Origin: Caldifarciminota bacterium UBA6260
Lineage (GTDB): Bacteria > Hydrothermota > 32-111
DNA: 64,000 bases
Direction: 5' to 3'
Assembly (NCBI GenBank): GCA_002441125.1
Contig: DJVI01000020.1
Location: 55,340-119,339 of the forward strand
Under the pieces are notes generated by a model, which was not told where the DNA came from, made no database searches, and saw nothing but the letters and a program-made list of their open reading frames with translations. Positions 41,746-49,157 of this stretch are shown here, piece by piece. Both the position numbers and the translations under genes were made by a program. Position 1 is the first letter of the stretch; each line of letters starts with the position of its first letter.

Positions 41746-42234
41746 TCATCTTTTATGAGTTTTAAAATATATGTTTCTAAAAGTCTCGTTTTCTACAAGA
41801 GCGTCATTTATTAAAAACCAATTTTCAACTTCTCTGTTTGTCGTCGCTATCCTTTCTGCAAGAACCTCTGAGATGTTTATGAAAAATTTAGCTGCAATCC
41901 TACTTGATAGATCCAAAAAATTTTCAATATCCTTTCTTGAAATCGAATAAGTTTCAAGATATGTTTTTGAAAGAACCGAAGCGGATCTTTTGTCACCTCT
42001 TAAAATTCCCATCTCTCCAAAAAAATCTCCAACAGATAATGTTGCGAGAGTAATCCTTTTGTCTTTTCTCTCTATAAAAATTTCAACCTCTCCCTTATAG
42101 ATGAGAAAGAGTTCATCTCCTTCATCTCCCTCTTTGAAAATAAGAGTGTCCTTTTCAAAATTTTTTTTCTTCATAAAGGAGAGTATCTTTTCCACCTCTT
42201 CTTTTGCAAAGTTTGTAAAGAGCCGAGATTCCAT
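41746..42234 (-). CDS. Cyclic nucleotide-binding domain protein without a DNA-binding domain
   Basis: A 162-residue protein consisting of one CRP-type beta-roll (about 20-115): FKEGDEGDELFLIYKGEVEIF and the phosphate-binding cassette GDFFGEMGILRGDKRSASV, in which the Glu and the Arg-Ser pair that hold cyclic nucleotides are kept. The 45-residue helical tail is too short for a winged helix, so it is not a CRP/FNR transcription factor; it may act on a partner or as a stand-alone sensor. AAGGAG is 6-7 nt before ATG 42234. It is placed between tRNA-Lys and tRNA-Glu, apparently in one transcript. Confidence 0.85.
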   Translation of the reverse strand: MESRLFTNFAKEEVEKILSFMKKKNFEKDTLIFKEGDEGDELFLIYKGEVEIFIERKDKRITLATLSVGDFFGEMGILRGDKRSASVLSKTYLETYSISRKDIENFLDLSSRIAAKFFINISEVLAERIATTNREVENWFLINDALVENETFRNIYFKTHKR

Positions 42235-42253
42235 AAAATCTCCTTATTAAATT

Positions 42254-42326
42254 TGAGCCGTACTGGATTCGAACCAGTGACCCCCTGCTTAAAAGGCAGA
42301 TGCTCTACCTGCTGAGCTAACGGCCC
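42254..42326 (-). tRNA. tRNA-Lys (anticodon TTT)
   Basis: Acceptor GGGCCGT with ACGGCTC (one G-U pair), anticodon loop CTTTTAA (anticodon TTT), T-loop TTCGAAT, discriminator A. No encoded CCA. First gene of the long minus-strand block. Confidence 0.96.
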
Positions 42327-42342
42327 AATTTTTAGAAAGTAT

Positions 42343-42370
42343 ATTATATAAATCATTTAAAAATTGTCAA
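42343..42370 (-). promoter_or_regulatory. Promoter of the tRNA-Lys unit
   Basis: Minus strand TTGACA (42370-42365), 16-nt spacer, TATAAT (42348-42343), an exact consensus. Start expected near 42336, about 10 nt before the mature tRNA-Lys. Confidence 0.82.
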
Positions 42371-42602
42371 TAGAAATTTTTTTAAATTGAAAATTTTTCC
42401 TTAATATAATATACCTTATATATATAGTTTTCTTTTTTGAAATTTTTTGGAAAAATCATAAATATAAATATTTTATATAACTTATAAGGTCTGTTATTTT
42501 AGGATTATTTTTATAAATTTTTCATCAAAAGATTTTTTGACAAAAAAGTTATTGTTTTATCGATATTTAAAGTAAAATTGGGAAAATTTTGATTGTAATC
42601 AC
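42371..42602. other. AT-rich gap with no recognisable gene
   Basis: This 232-nt part of the 409-nt gap between tRNA-Lys and the GT2 gene is extremely AT-rich, with runs of A and T and no start-stop frame of note. One TTGACA (42537) has no matching -10 box at 16-18 nt. It may be curved DNA upstream of the two promoters that flank it; I see no coding or structured RNA in it. Confidence 0.5.
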
Positions 42603-42630
42603 TTGACAAAATGAAAAAAATGGTTATATT
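42603..42630 (+). promoter_or_regulatory. Promoter of the putative small RNA
   Basis: TTGACA at 42603-42608, 16-nt spacer, TATATT at 42625-42630; start expected at about A42637. No start codon with a ribosome binding site follows before a strong terminator, so it appears to drive a short RNA. Confidence 0.75.
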
Positions 42631-42636
42631 TGCTGT

Positions 42637-42698
42637 AAATACCAATCTCATATTCCCTCCCTAACCGGTTGGCCTCGCTTCCAACCGGGTTTTTTTTT
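42637..42698 (+). ncRNA. Putative 60-nt small RNA with a C-rich single-stranded 5' part
   Basis: A promoter at 42603-42630 and a terminator bracket about 62 nt. The terminator is AACCGGTTGG (42663-42672) paired with CCAACCGGGTT (42681-42691, one bulge) around an 8-nt loop, then nine Ts. The 5' 25 nt appear unpaired and contain CCCTCCC (42655-42661), which is complementary to GGAGG ribosome binding sites used all over this window; the loop CCTCGCTT is pyrimidine-rich as well. C-rich loops that pair with Shine-Dalgarno sites are known from Gram-positive small RNAs such as RsaE/RoxS; no sequence relationship is claimed. The next gene has its own promoter after the terminator, so this is not needed as its leader. 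Confidence 0.55.
42663..42698 (+). terminator. Strong intrinsic terminator of the putative small RNA
   Basis: Ten base pairs with one bulged G, GC-rich in an otherwise AT-rich gap, followed by a run of T from 42690 to 42698. Confidence 0.85.
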
Positions 42699-42701
42699 CT
42701 C

Positions 42702-42729
42702 TTGATTTAAAAAAAATTTTTTATATAAT
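42702..42729 (+). promoter_or_regulatory. Promoter of the 42736 GT2 gene, probably leaderless
   Basis: TTGATT at 42702-42707, 16-nt spacer, TATAAT at 42724-42729, then 6 nt to ATG 42736. No Shine-Dalgarno site. The -35 box starts right after the T-run of the preceding terminator. Confidence 0.72.
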
Positions 42730-42735
42730 AAATCT

Positions 42736-43659
42736 ATGGAAAAAGTAGAACTTTCTTTAGTAATTCCTTGTTTTAATGAAGAAATTAACATTCCATTAAT
42801 TGTGGATAAAATAAAAAGTATTATAAAAAAAATGGGGATTGAGAATTATGAAATAATTCTTGTTGATGATGGAAGTGTAGATGGCTCTTTTGATGTAATA
42901 AAAAAAATTTGTGAAAACGATAAAAATATAAAAGGATTAATCTTTACAAAAAATTTTGGACATCAACTTGCTTTGAAAGCAGGAATAGATAATTCTGGTG
43001 GGAAACTTGTTATAAGTATAGATGCAGATCTCCAACATCCTCCAGAGTTGATTGAAGATATGGTAAAAAAATCTTATGAAGGATATGATATTGTTTACAC
43101 TGTTAGAGATGATAGTCAAGAAAAAATGAGTTTTAAAAAAATCACTTCTAAACTTTTTTATAAAATTTTCAAATATTTTTCAGAAATTGAAATAGAGGAG
43201 GGAAGTGCTGATTACAGACTGTTAACAGAAAAAGTTGTAAGAGAAATTAAAAAGGAGAAAGACCCATTTGTATTTTTGAGAGGCTTGATAGCAAATTATA
43301 AATTTAAATCCTATGGGATAAAATATATACCTTCTAAAAGGATACATGGACGTTCTAAATATTCCTTGAAAAAAATGTTTCATCTTGCTTTGTCTGGTAT
43401 TTTTAGCTTTAGTTTCAAACCTTTAAAGTGTTTTCTTTCTATTAATTTGTTATTTTCATTAGCAAGTGTATTATTCTATATATATTTAATAATTTTTGAT
43501 AGTTCCGATATAAAATTATGGATAATCGGAGAAACGGTCTCAATCCTTAGTTTTTTTCTTTTCTTTTCTTTTTATATCTTCAGTTATTATTTTGAAAGAT
43601 TATTTTTTTTATTATTTGATAGAAAAAACTATGTTATTAAAGAAAAAATAAATTTTTAA
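42736..43659 (+). CDS. GT2 glycosyltransferase, dolichol-phosphate-mannose synthase/ArnC/GtrB type
   Basis: A 307-residue protein. ELSLVIPCFNEEINI, ILVDDGSVDGS, IDADLQHPPELI (the metal-binding D-x-D) and the KIHGRSKYSLKKM-like region (IHGRSKYSLK) are characteristic of enzymes that move a sugar from a nucleotide to polyprenyl phosphate. Two C-terminal membrane helices (about 225-245 and 260-285) put it at the inner membrane, as in GtrB and ArnC. It is followed 7 nt later by an SMR-like flippase candidate; a GT-C enzyme lies convergent. The stretch is visibly more AT-rich than its neighbours. Confidence 0.9.
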   Translation: MEKVELSLVIPCFNEEINIPLIVDKIKSIIKKMGIENYEIILVDDGSVDGSFDVIKKICENDKNIKGLIFTKNFGHQLALKAGIDNSGGKLVISIDADLQHPPELIEDMVKKSYEGYDIVYTVRDDSQEKMSFKKITSKLFYKIFKYFSEIEIEEGSADYRLLTEKVVREIKKEKDPFVFLRGLIANYKFKSYGIKYIPSKRIHGRSKYSLKKMFHLALSGIFSFSFKPLKCFLSINLLFSLASVLFYIYLIIFDSSDIKLWIIGETVSILSFFLFFSFYIFSYYFERLFFLLFDRKNYVIKEKINF

Positions 43660-43666
43660 TCAAGTT

Positions 43667-44023
43667 ATGTATATTTTATTAGTAATACTTTACCTTGTTT
43701 TCAATATCGCTGGATTATATCTTATTAAGATAAGTTTTAATTCAATTGAAAACTTTAACTTTTCCACAAAATTGGTTGTGGAAATATTTAGGAATATTAA
43801 GCTTTTATCAGGTTTGTTTATGTATATCTGTTCTTTTTTTATTTGGTTGATTATGATTGCAAAAAGTGAATTAAGCTTCACTCAACCTATTATTATTGGA
43901 CTAATTTATATTTCAACTATATTTATTTCATTTCTATTTTTAAAGGAAACACTAAATTATTTAAAAATTATAGGCATTATTTTAGTTGGAGTTGGGATAA
44001 TTTTATTGATTATTTCAAGGTAG
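43667..44023 (+). CDS. Small four-helix membrane protein, SMR/EamA-like (possible lipid-linked sugar flippase)
   Basis: A 118-residue protein with four hydrophobic helices (about 3-22, 42-65, 70-92, 97-116). The size, IIGLIYISTIFISFLFLKETLNYLKIIGIILVGVGI ending pattern (short motif LFLKE...IGIILVGVG) and the topology match the small multidrug resistance/ArnE-like group. Placed between a polyprenyl-phosphate sugar transferase and a GT-C transferase, it may flip polyprenyl-phosphate sugar across the membrane, as ArnE/F or GtrA do; this is inference. The Shine-Dalgarno site is poor, so translation may depend on coupling. Its end overlaps the convergent gene by 9 nt. Confidence 0.75.
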   Translation: MYILLVILYLVFNIAGLYLIKISFNSIENFNFSTKLVVEIFRNIKLLSGLFMYICSFFIWLIMIAKSELSFTQPIIIGLIYISTIFISFLFLKETLNYLKIIGIILVGVGIILLIISR

Positions 44024-45505
44024 TGAGGAGCTAAATTTATATATTTTAATTGTTCCATATCCTCTTGTCTCAATAGTATCCAGTAAAAAAAATCCATTTT
44101 TAACATAATCTTTTACTAAATTAATATAATCAGTAAAAAATTGCTTTTTAGAATTACCAAGGTATCTTCCGCTCGTAGTAGATTCAGATTGTGTTAGATA
44201 TTCAGTTATAACAACATATTCAGGTTTATTTTTTTCTAAAATATCTTTAAATGTATTAGCCCCTTTTTTTTCAGGTAGAGTATACTCGTTTATATTATCA
44301 GTATTTTTTAAAGGGAACCATAGGTTAAGAAGAGAAAGCGTAACCGTATTGTCAGGGACAATCGAAGATATCCTATTTTCTATAAAACTGTATGGGGTGT
44401 TATTTTTATCTTTTAGGTATAAGAAAATCATACCACCAATGTTATTAACAATATAGATTAGAGTTAAAATCAAAAAAAAATAATTTTTAACTGGTTTTTT
44501 TTCTTGTAAACTATTTTTGATACTTTCTAAAAATATTAAGAAAGAAAATAATGAGATAGTTGAAAAAAACCTTAAACTTATCTGTTTTAAAATAAATATA
44601 TTAAAAAACAAAAAAACTACTGAAATAATCAAAAGTATTTGAAAATTCTTATTTTTTTTAAAATAAATAAACCCAATTATCATAGAGATAATTTCATAAA
44701 AAAATATATAAATTCGTTTAACTCCTAAAGAATAGTCTTTTATAAAATCTTTAATTTTATTATATATTAACTCAAATGTTAAACTTTTTTTATCGTTAAC
44801 TCTTGGGAACCAATCACTGAAAAATATCTTAAGTGTTTCTTTTTTATAAAATATTATTATTGCAAAGTAGATTATTATCCAAAAAATAAAAATAATTATA
44901 AAATATAAAATAAATATTTTGTTTTTATTATTTATTATTAAATTATGGTAAACATATATCAAAAATATTGCAACGAAAAGAAAAGCAAAAGAAGGGTGTG
45001 TTAAAAATGATAAAAATGAAACTGAGGAAAGGAATATTGTATTTTTCAGATTAACAGGTTGATACAGTAAATAAATGCAAACCATTGTAAGAAGGATACC
45101 AAGAGATTCCGGCCTTATTGTTCTGAAAATTACAATAAAACTTATATTCGTTGAAACATATAATATTGATAACCATTTTAAAAAATCATTATTAAGATTT
45201 TTAAGAATGAATTCTAAAAATATCAAAAAAAAGATTAAACCCAAAATAACAGAAAATAATCGTCCAAAATAAAGTTGAACAGGAAAAACTTTATAGAATA
45301 GTCCAAGTAAAAGCGTATAAAAAAAAGTATCATCTCCTCCTCTCATACCGACATTTGTATTTTCCAATCTATTGTTTTGTGAAAAATTAAAAGCAGTATT
45401 AGCATACCAAGGTTCATCAACCCAGACCTTTGTTATGGAATCAAGTTTTATTATTAAGATTAACGCAAAAATACACAAAACTATTAATTTTTCTATCAGT
45501 CTCAT
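44015..45505 (-). CDS. GT-C (GT39/GT83, ArnT/PMT-like) membrane glycosyltransferase
   Basis: A 496-residue protein with about 11 membrane helices. The first outer loop has WVDEPWYANTA, the D-E motif that serves as catalytic acid pair in GT-C enzymes using polyprenyl-phosphate sugars; FRTIRPESLG and LTHPSFAFLF are further family-like features. The C-terminal 100 residues form a soluble domain. It would transfer the lipid-linked sugar to an acceptor outside the cytoplasmic membrane. Extremely AT-rich. Convergent to the GT2/SMR pair, not in their operon. It has its own promoter with a very short or no leader. Confidence 0.82.
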   Translation of the reverse strand: MRLIEKLIVLCIFALILIIKLDSITKVWVDEPWYANTAFNFSQNNRLENTNVGMRGGDDTFFYTLLLGLFYKVFPVQLYFGRLFSVILGLIFFLIFLEFILKNLNNDFLKWLSILYVSTNISFIVIFRTIRPESLGILLTMVCIYLLYQPVNLKNTIFLSSVSFLSFLTHPSFAFLFVAIFLIYVYHNLIINNKNKIFILYFIIIFIFWIIIYFAIIIFYKKETLKIFFSDWFPRVNDKKSLTFELIYNKIKDFIKDYSLGVKRIYIFFYEIISMIIGFIYFKKNKNFQILLIISVVFLFFNIFILKQISLRFFSTISLFSFLIFLESIKNSLQEKKPVKNYFFLILTLIYIVNNIGGMIFLYLKDKNNTPYSFIENRISSIVPDNTVTLSLLNLWFPLKNTDNINEYTLPEKKGANTFKDILEKNKPEYVVITEYLTQSESTTSGRYLGNSKKQFFTDYINLVKDYVKNGFFLLDTIETRGYGTIKIYKFSSSLP

Positions 45506-45514
45506 ATGAAATTA

Positions 45515-45542
45515 TTTATATAGGTTTTTTAAATATTGTCAA
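45515..45542 (-). promoter_or_regulatory. Promoter of the GT-C gene, very short leader
   Basis: Minus strand TTGACA (45542-45537), 16-nt spacer, TATAAA (45520-45515), then 9 nt to ATG 45505. No Shine-Dalgarno site. Confidence 0.7.
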
Positions 45543-45561
45543 TAGTTTATAGTGTGTATAC

Positions 45562-45589
45562 TTGACAAAAGAAATTTCAGTTATATAAT
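45562..45589 (+). promoter_or_regulatory. Promoter of the yceD-rpmF-fab operon, very short leader
   Basis: TTGACA at 45562-45567, 16-nt spacer, TATAAT at 45584-45589 (full consensus), then 9 nt to ATG 45599. The leader is expected to be only about 3 nt and no Shine-Dalgarno sequence exists. Confidence 0.82.
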
Positions 45590-45598
45590 AAAAAACTT

Positions 45599-46039
45599 AT
45601 GATAAATATTAATCTATCCTCTATACCTACTGGTATATCTTTTCAGACTTTCCAGTGGGTAATAAAGAAAGGTGAATACGATTTTTTTAATGAAGATCTT
45701 TACATAAATGGAGAGTTCAAGGTAAACAATATCCATAAAACCCAGATAGAGTTTGAAGGGGTTATAGATTTTAAGATTGAACTTATATGTGATAGATGTC
45801 TAACAAAATTTAAAAGAGATTTTTCTGAAAAAGTTCTTTTCATTTTGAAGAAGGATTATCTTGGTGATGAACTTGATATAATAAACTTCACAGATTACCT
45901 CTGTGATATAACAGATTATATCAAGGACATAGTTGTTACCTCTATACCTTCAAAAAATCTTTGTAAAGATGATTGTAAAGGTATTTGTCCAAAATGTGGT
46001 GCGAACTTGAATTATGAAAAATGTAAATGTAATATTTAG
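45599..46039 (+). CDS. yceD: YceD (DUF177) family protein
   Basis: A 146-residue protein. CDRCLTKFKRDFS in the middle and CPKCGANLNYEKCKC at the end are the Cys pairs of DUF177, which lies directly before rpmF in most bacteria. In plants and bacteria the family is linked to 23S rRNA accumulation. Leaderless or nearly so; first gene of the operon. Confidence 0.92.
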   Translation: MININLSSIPTGISFQTFQWVIKKGEYDFFNEDLYINGEFKVNNIHKTQIEFEGVIDFKIELICDRCLTKFKRDFSEKVLFILKKDYLGDELDIINFTDYLCDITDYIKDIVVTSIPSKNLCKDDCKGICPKCGANLNYEKCKCNI

Positions 46040-46048
46040 GAGGAAAAA

Positions 46049-46234
46049 ATGGCTGTACCAAAAAGAAGAAATTCGAGAACAAGAGGAAGAAAAAGAAGAA
46101 CACATTGGAAACTATTTAAACCATCTTTGACAGTATGCTCACACTGTGGTGCATTAACAAAATCCCATTCTGTTTGTCCATCTTGTGGATACTATAAAGG
46201 GAAAGAGTATATAACTATTAAAAAAGAGGTTTAA
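46049..46234 (+). CDS. rpmF: Large ribosomal subunit protein bL32
   Basis: A 61-residue protein beginning MAVPKRRNSRTRGRKRRTHW, with a zinc ribbon made of CSHCG and CPSCG. Zinc-binding (C+) form. AGGAGG upstream. Its stop is followed at once by the plsX start. Confidence 0.98.
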   Translation: MAVPKRRNSRTRGRKRRTHWKLFKPSLTVCSHCGALTKSHSVCPSCGYYKGKEYITIKKEV

Positions 46235-47278
46235 GTGAGAATAGTTCTTGATGCTATGGGAGGGGATGTAGGGATAGATGTCAATATGGCAGGTGCTTAC
46301 ATAGCATCAAAGAAACTTACCGGTGAAGATACTATTATTTTCGTTGGTAACAAAAATCTTATAGAAAAATACCTTAAAGAGAAGTATAGGGATTTCTCAA
46401 CAGATTATGAAATAGTTGAATCAGAAAATGATGTTAATATGGATGATACACCAACATGGGCTCTTGAGAATAAAAAGAATTCATCTATAGCAAAAGGCCT
46501 TCAACTTGTTAAGGAAAGAAAAGCTGATGCTTTCTTTTCGCCGGGTAACACTGGAGTTATACTCGCTTTCTCTTTAATGGAAGTTGGAAGGATAAAAGGT
46601 GTTATAAGACCTGCTTTGGGTTTCACTTTTCCTATAGGTAAACATCCTCTTATTCTTGATTTGGGCGCTACACCAGATCCGAAACCTGAGAATTTATACC
46701 AGTTCGCATTACTTGGAAGTGAGTATATGAAAGTTATGAGAGGTATAAAGAACCCAAAAGTTGGTTTGCTTTCAATAGGGGAAGAGGATTCAAAAGGTTC
46801 TGTTATATATCAGAAAGCGTTCGAACTTATAAGTAACGATAAGAATATAAATTTTTATGGTAACATAGAAGGCGGAGATTTTTTCACCGATAAGGTTGAT
46901 GTTATAGTAACTGATGGATTCACAGGAAATATAGTTTTAAAATTTGCGGAAGGGATGATACATTGGGTTAAAGATAATCTTAAAACATCTTTAAAACCTT
47001 TACCTGTAGCGATTCTCGGTTTAACATTGTCAGCGCCCGGTTTTTTGGGATTACCTTTCTTTTATTTTTCAATAAAGAAATTTTTGAAAAAAGCAAGTTA
47101 CGATGAATATGGTGGAGCACCTCTTTTGGGTGTAAATGGGATAGTTCTTATAGGTCATGGAAAGTCGAATCCAAAAGCGGTATCAAGTGGAATTTTGAAC
47201 GCTAAATATCTTGCTTCAAAAAATCTTGTTGAAAATTTAAAGGGAGTTTTTGAAAGGAGTGAAGGTGAAAAAAATTAA
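46235..47278 (+). CDS. plsX: Phosphate acyltransferase PlsX
   Basis: A 347-residue enzyme that makes acyl-phosphate from acyl-ACP for phospholipid synthesis. MRIVLDAMGGDVGIDVNM (first residue from GTG), FSPGNTGVIL, GVIRPALGFTFP, LDLGATPDPKPENL and VTDGFTGNIVLK are the family landmarks. GTG 46235 directly follows the rpmF stop, with AAGAGG inside rpmF. Overlaps fabH by 14 nt. Confidence 0.97.
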   Translation: MRIVLDAMGGDVGIDVNMAGAYIASKKLTGEDTIIFVGNKNLIEKYLKEKYRDFSTDYEIVESENDVNMDDTPTWALENKKNSSIAKGLQLVKERKADAFFSPGNTGVILAFSLMEVGRIKGVIRPALGFTFPIGKHPLILDLGATPDPKPENLYQFALLGSEYMKVMRGIKNPKVGLLSIGEEDSKGSVIYQKAFELISNDKNINFYGNIEGGDFFTDKVDVIVTDGFTGNIVLKFAEGMIHWVKDNLKTSLKPLPVAILGLTLSAPGFLGLPFFYFSIKKFLKKASYDEYGGAPLLGVNGIVLIGHGKSNPKAVSSGILNAKYLASKNLVENLKGVFERSEGEKN

Positions 47279-48245
47279 AATAATCGGAACAGGTTCATAT
47301 CTTCCTGAAAAAGTTTTAACTAACGATGACCTTGCAAAGATTGTTGATACAAGTGATGAATGGATAACACAGAGAACCGGAATAAAGGAAAGGCATATAG
47401 CATCATCTGAGCAGGCAACAAGTGATCTTGGAGTTATTGCTGCAAGAAGGTGTTTTGAAACTTTCGATATAGATCCAAAAAGTATAGATTGTATAATTTT
47501 TGGAACTGTAACTCCAGATAAACTTTTCCCATCAACCTCAATATATGTTCAAAAAGCTTTAAACATGCCTAACATACCAGTTTTCGATATCTCTGCAGCT
47601 TGCTCAGGTTTCATATATGGACTCGCTGTTGCTAACGGTCTTATAAACTCAACATCTATGAAAAGGATACTCGTTTTAGGTGGGGAAACACTTTCCAAAG
47701 TTACAAACTGGAGTGATAGATCGACTTGTGTTCTTTTTGGAGATGGAGTAGGTTGTGCTGTTGTTGAAGAATCTCATGACGAATCAGGTTTACTTTCAAT
47801 CTATATTGGTGCTGATGGGAATATGGAAAATCTTTTGCATCAGCCAGCTGGAGGTTCCAGAAACCCGGCTACTTTTGAAACTGTTGAAAAAAAACTACAC
47901 ACTATACATATGGAAGGGAATGAAGTTTACAAACACGCAGTAAACACGATGCAGATGGCAGCTGAAAAAGCTATATCTATAGCTAACATATCTTCTGAGG
48001 ATATAAAATGGTTTATACCCCATCAGGCTAATATCAGGATAATAGATACAACAGCGAAGTATTTAAAAGTTCCAAAAGAGAAAGTTTTTGTGAATATAGA
48101 TAAAACAGCCAACACATCTGCTGGGTCAATTCCTATAGCGTTAGACCAGATGAACAGAAATGGTCTTCTGAAAAAGGGAGATATAATTTTGATTGATGCT
48201 TTTGGTGCAGGTTTCACTTGGGGAGCTTCAGTTATAAGGTGGTGA
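47265..48245 (+). CDS. fabH: 3-oxoacyl-ACP synthase III (FabH)
   Basis: A 326-residue enzyme that starts fatty acid synthesis from acetyl-CoA and malonyl-ACP. Catalytic Cys113 (ISAACSGF), His253 (PHQANIRI) and Asn283 (NTSAGSIP) are all present, as is DEWITQRTGIKERH. GTG 47265 is chosen for AAGGAG 5 nt upstream and because the family begins close to IIGTGSYLP; a TTG at 47250 is upstream of that site. Confidence 0.97.
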   Translation: MKKIKIIGTGSYLPEKVLTNDDLAKIVDTSDEWITQRTGIKERHIASSEQATSDLGVIAARRCFETFDIDPKSIDCIIFGTVTPDKLFPSTSIYVQKALNMPNIPVFDISAACSGFIYGLAVANGLINSTSMKRILVLGGETLSKVTNWSDRSTCVLFGDGVGCAVVEESHDESGLLSIYIGADGNMENLLHQPAGGSRNPATFETVEKKLHTIHMEGNEVYKHAVNTMQMAAEKAISIANISSEDIKWFIPHQANIRIIDTTAKYLKVPKEKVFVNIDKTANTSAGSIPIALDQMNRNGLLKKGDIILIDAFGAGFTWGASVIRW

Positions 48246-48246
48246 T

Positions 48247-49155
48247 ATGAAAAGTGTTTTAATGTTTCCGGGTCAAGGTTCTCAATATGTTAAGATGGGT
48301 TTTGATCTTTACCAACACAGTATCGTAAAAAAACTTTTCGATAAGACATCTGAAATTATAAAAGATGATATATCGAAGATAATGTTTGAAGGACCTGAAA
48401 ATATTCTTACAGAGTCAAAGAATGCTCAGGTAGCAATACTTTTGCATTCCTATTCTGTTTACTCACTTATAAAAGACAAAATAAAATTTGATGCTGTTTG
48501 TGGACATTCACTCGGAGAGTATTCGGCACTTCTCGTTGCTGATGTTTTCGATTTTGAAACAGCGATAAAACTTGTAAGAAAGAGGGGAGAACTTATGAGC
48601 CTTGCCGGACAGAATGCCAAAGGAAGCATGGCTGCTGTGATCGGTTTAAGTGCTGAAAAGATAGAGAGTATAGTTTCAACAGTTGAAGGTGTTGTAGTTG
48701 CTAACTATAATGGAGAAGCACAAACTGTAATATCAGGTACTGAGGAAGGTGTTGAAAAGGCATCCCAAAAGTTAAACGAAGAGGGAGCTAAAAGAGTTAT
48801 AAAACTCAATGTATCTGGTGCTTTCCATTCACCACTTATGAATTACGCTTGGAAAGAGTTTTCAGATTTTATAGAGAGTTTTCAGTTTAAAAAACCTAAA
48901 TGTTATATTCTTATGAATGTTTCAGCAGATTTTGAGGATGATCCTGAAAGGATAAAAAATCTTTTAAAAGAGCAGATAGTTAGCCCTGTCAGATGGACAC
49001 ATATTTTGAAAAATCTATCTAAAAGTGGTTATGAGAATTTTTACGAGATAGGGCCATCAAAAGTTTTAAGTGGTATTGCAAGAAAGATGTTACCAGATAA
49101 AAAAGTTTTCTCTTTTGAAAAGGATGAAGAGATAAAAAATTTTTTTAAGGAGTGA
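48247..49155 (+). CDS. fabD: Malonyl-CoA:ACP transacylase (FabD)
   Basis: A 302-residue enzyme that loads malonate onto ACP. MFPGQGSQ, the catalytic Ser88 in GHSLGEYSAL, His194 in SGAFHSPLM and QTVISG are present. Starts 1 nt after the fabH stop. Confidence 0.97.
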   Translation: MKSVLMFPGQGSQYVKMGFDLYQHSIVKKLFDKTSEIIKDDISKIMFEGPENILTESKNAQVAILLHSYSVYSLIKDKIKFDAVCGHSLGEYSALLVADVFDFETAIKLVRKRGELMSLAGQNAKGSMAAVIGLSAEKIESIVSTVEGVVVANYNGEAQTVISGTEEGVEKASQKLNEEGAKRVIKLNVSGAFHSPLMNYAWKEFSDFIESFQFKKPKCYILMNVSADFEDDPERIKNLLKEQIVSPVRWTHILKNLSKSGYENFYEIGPSKVLSGIARKMLPDKKVFSFEKDEEIKNFFKE

Positions 49156-49157
49156 GT

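Noticed and set aside
41746..42234. CRP/FNR transcription factor
   Set aside because: The chain ends about 45 residues after the nucleotide-binding domain with no helix-turn-helix.
42537..42570. Second promoter in the tRNA-Lys/GT2 gap (TTGACA at 42537)
   Set aside because: No -10-like hexamer at 16-18 nt; the stretch is so AT-rich that a lone -35 match is weak evidence.
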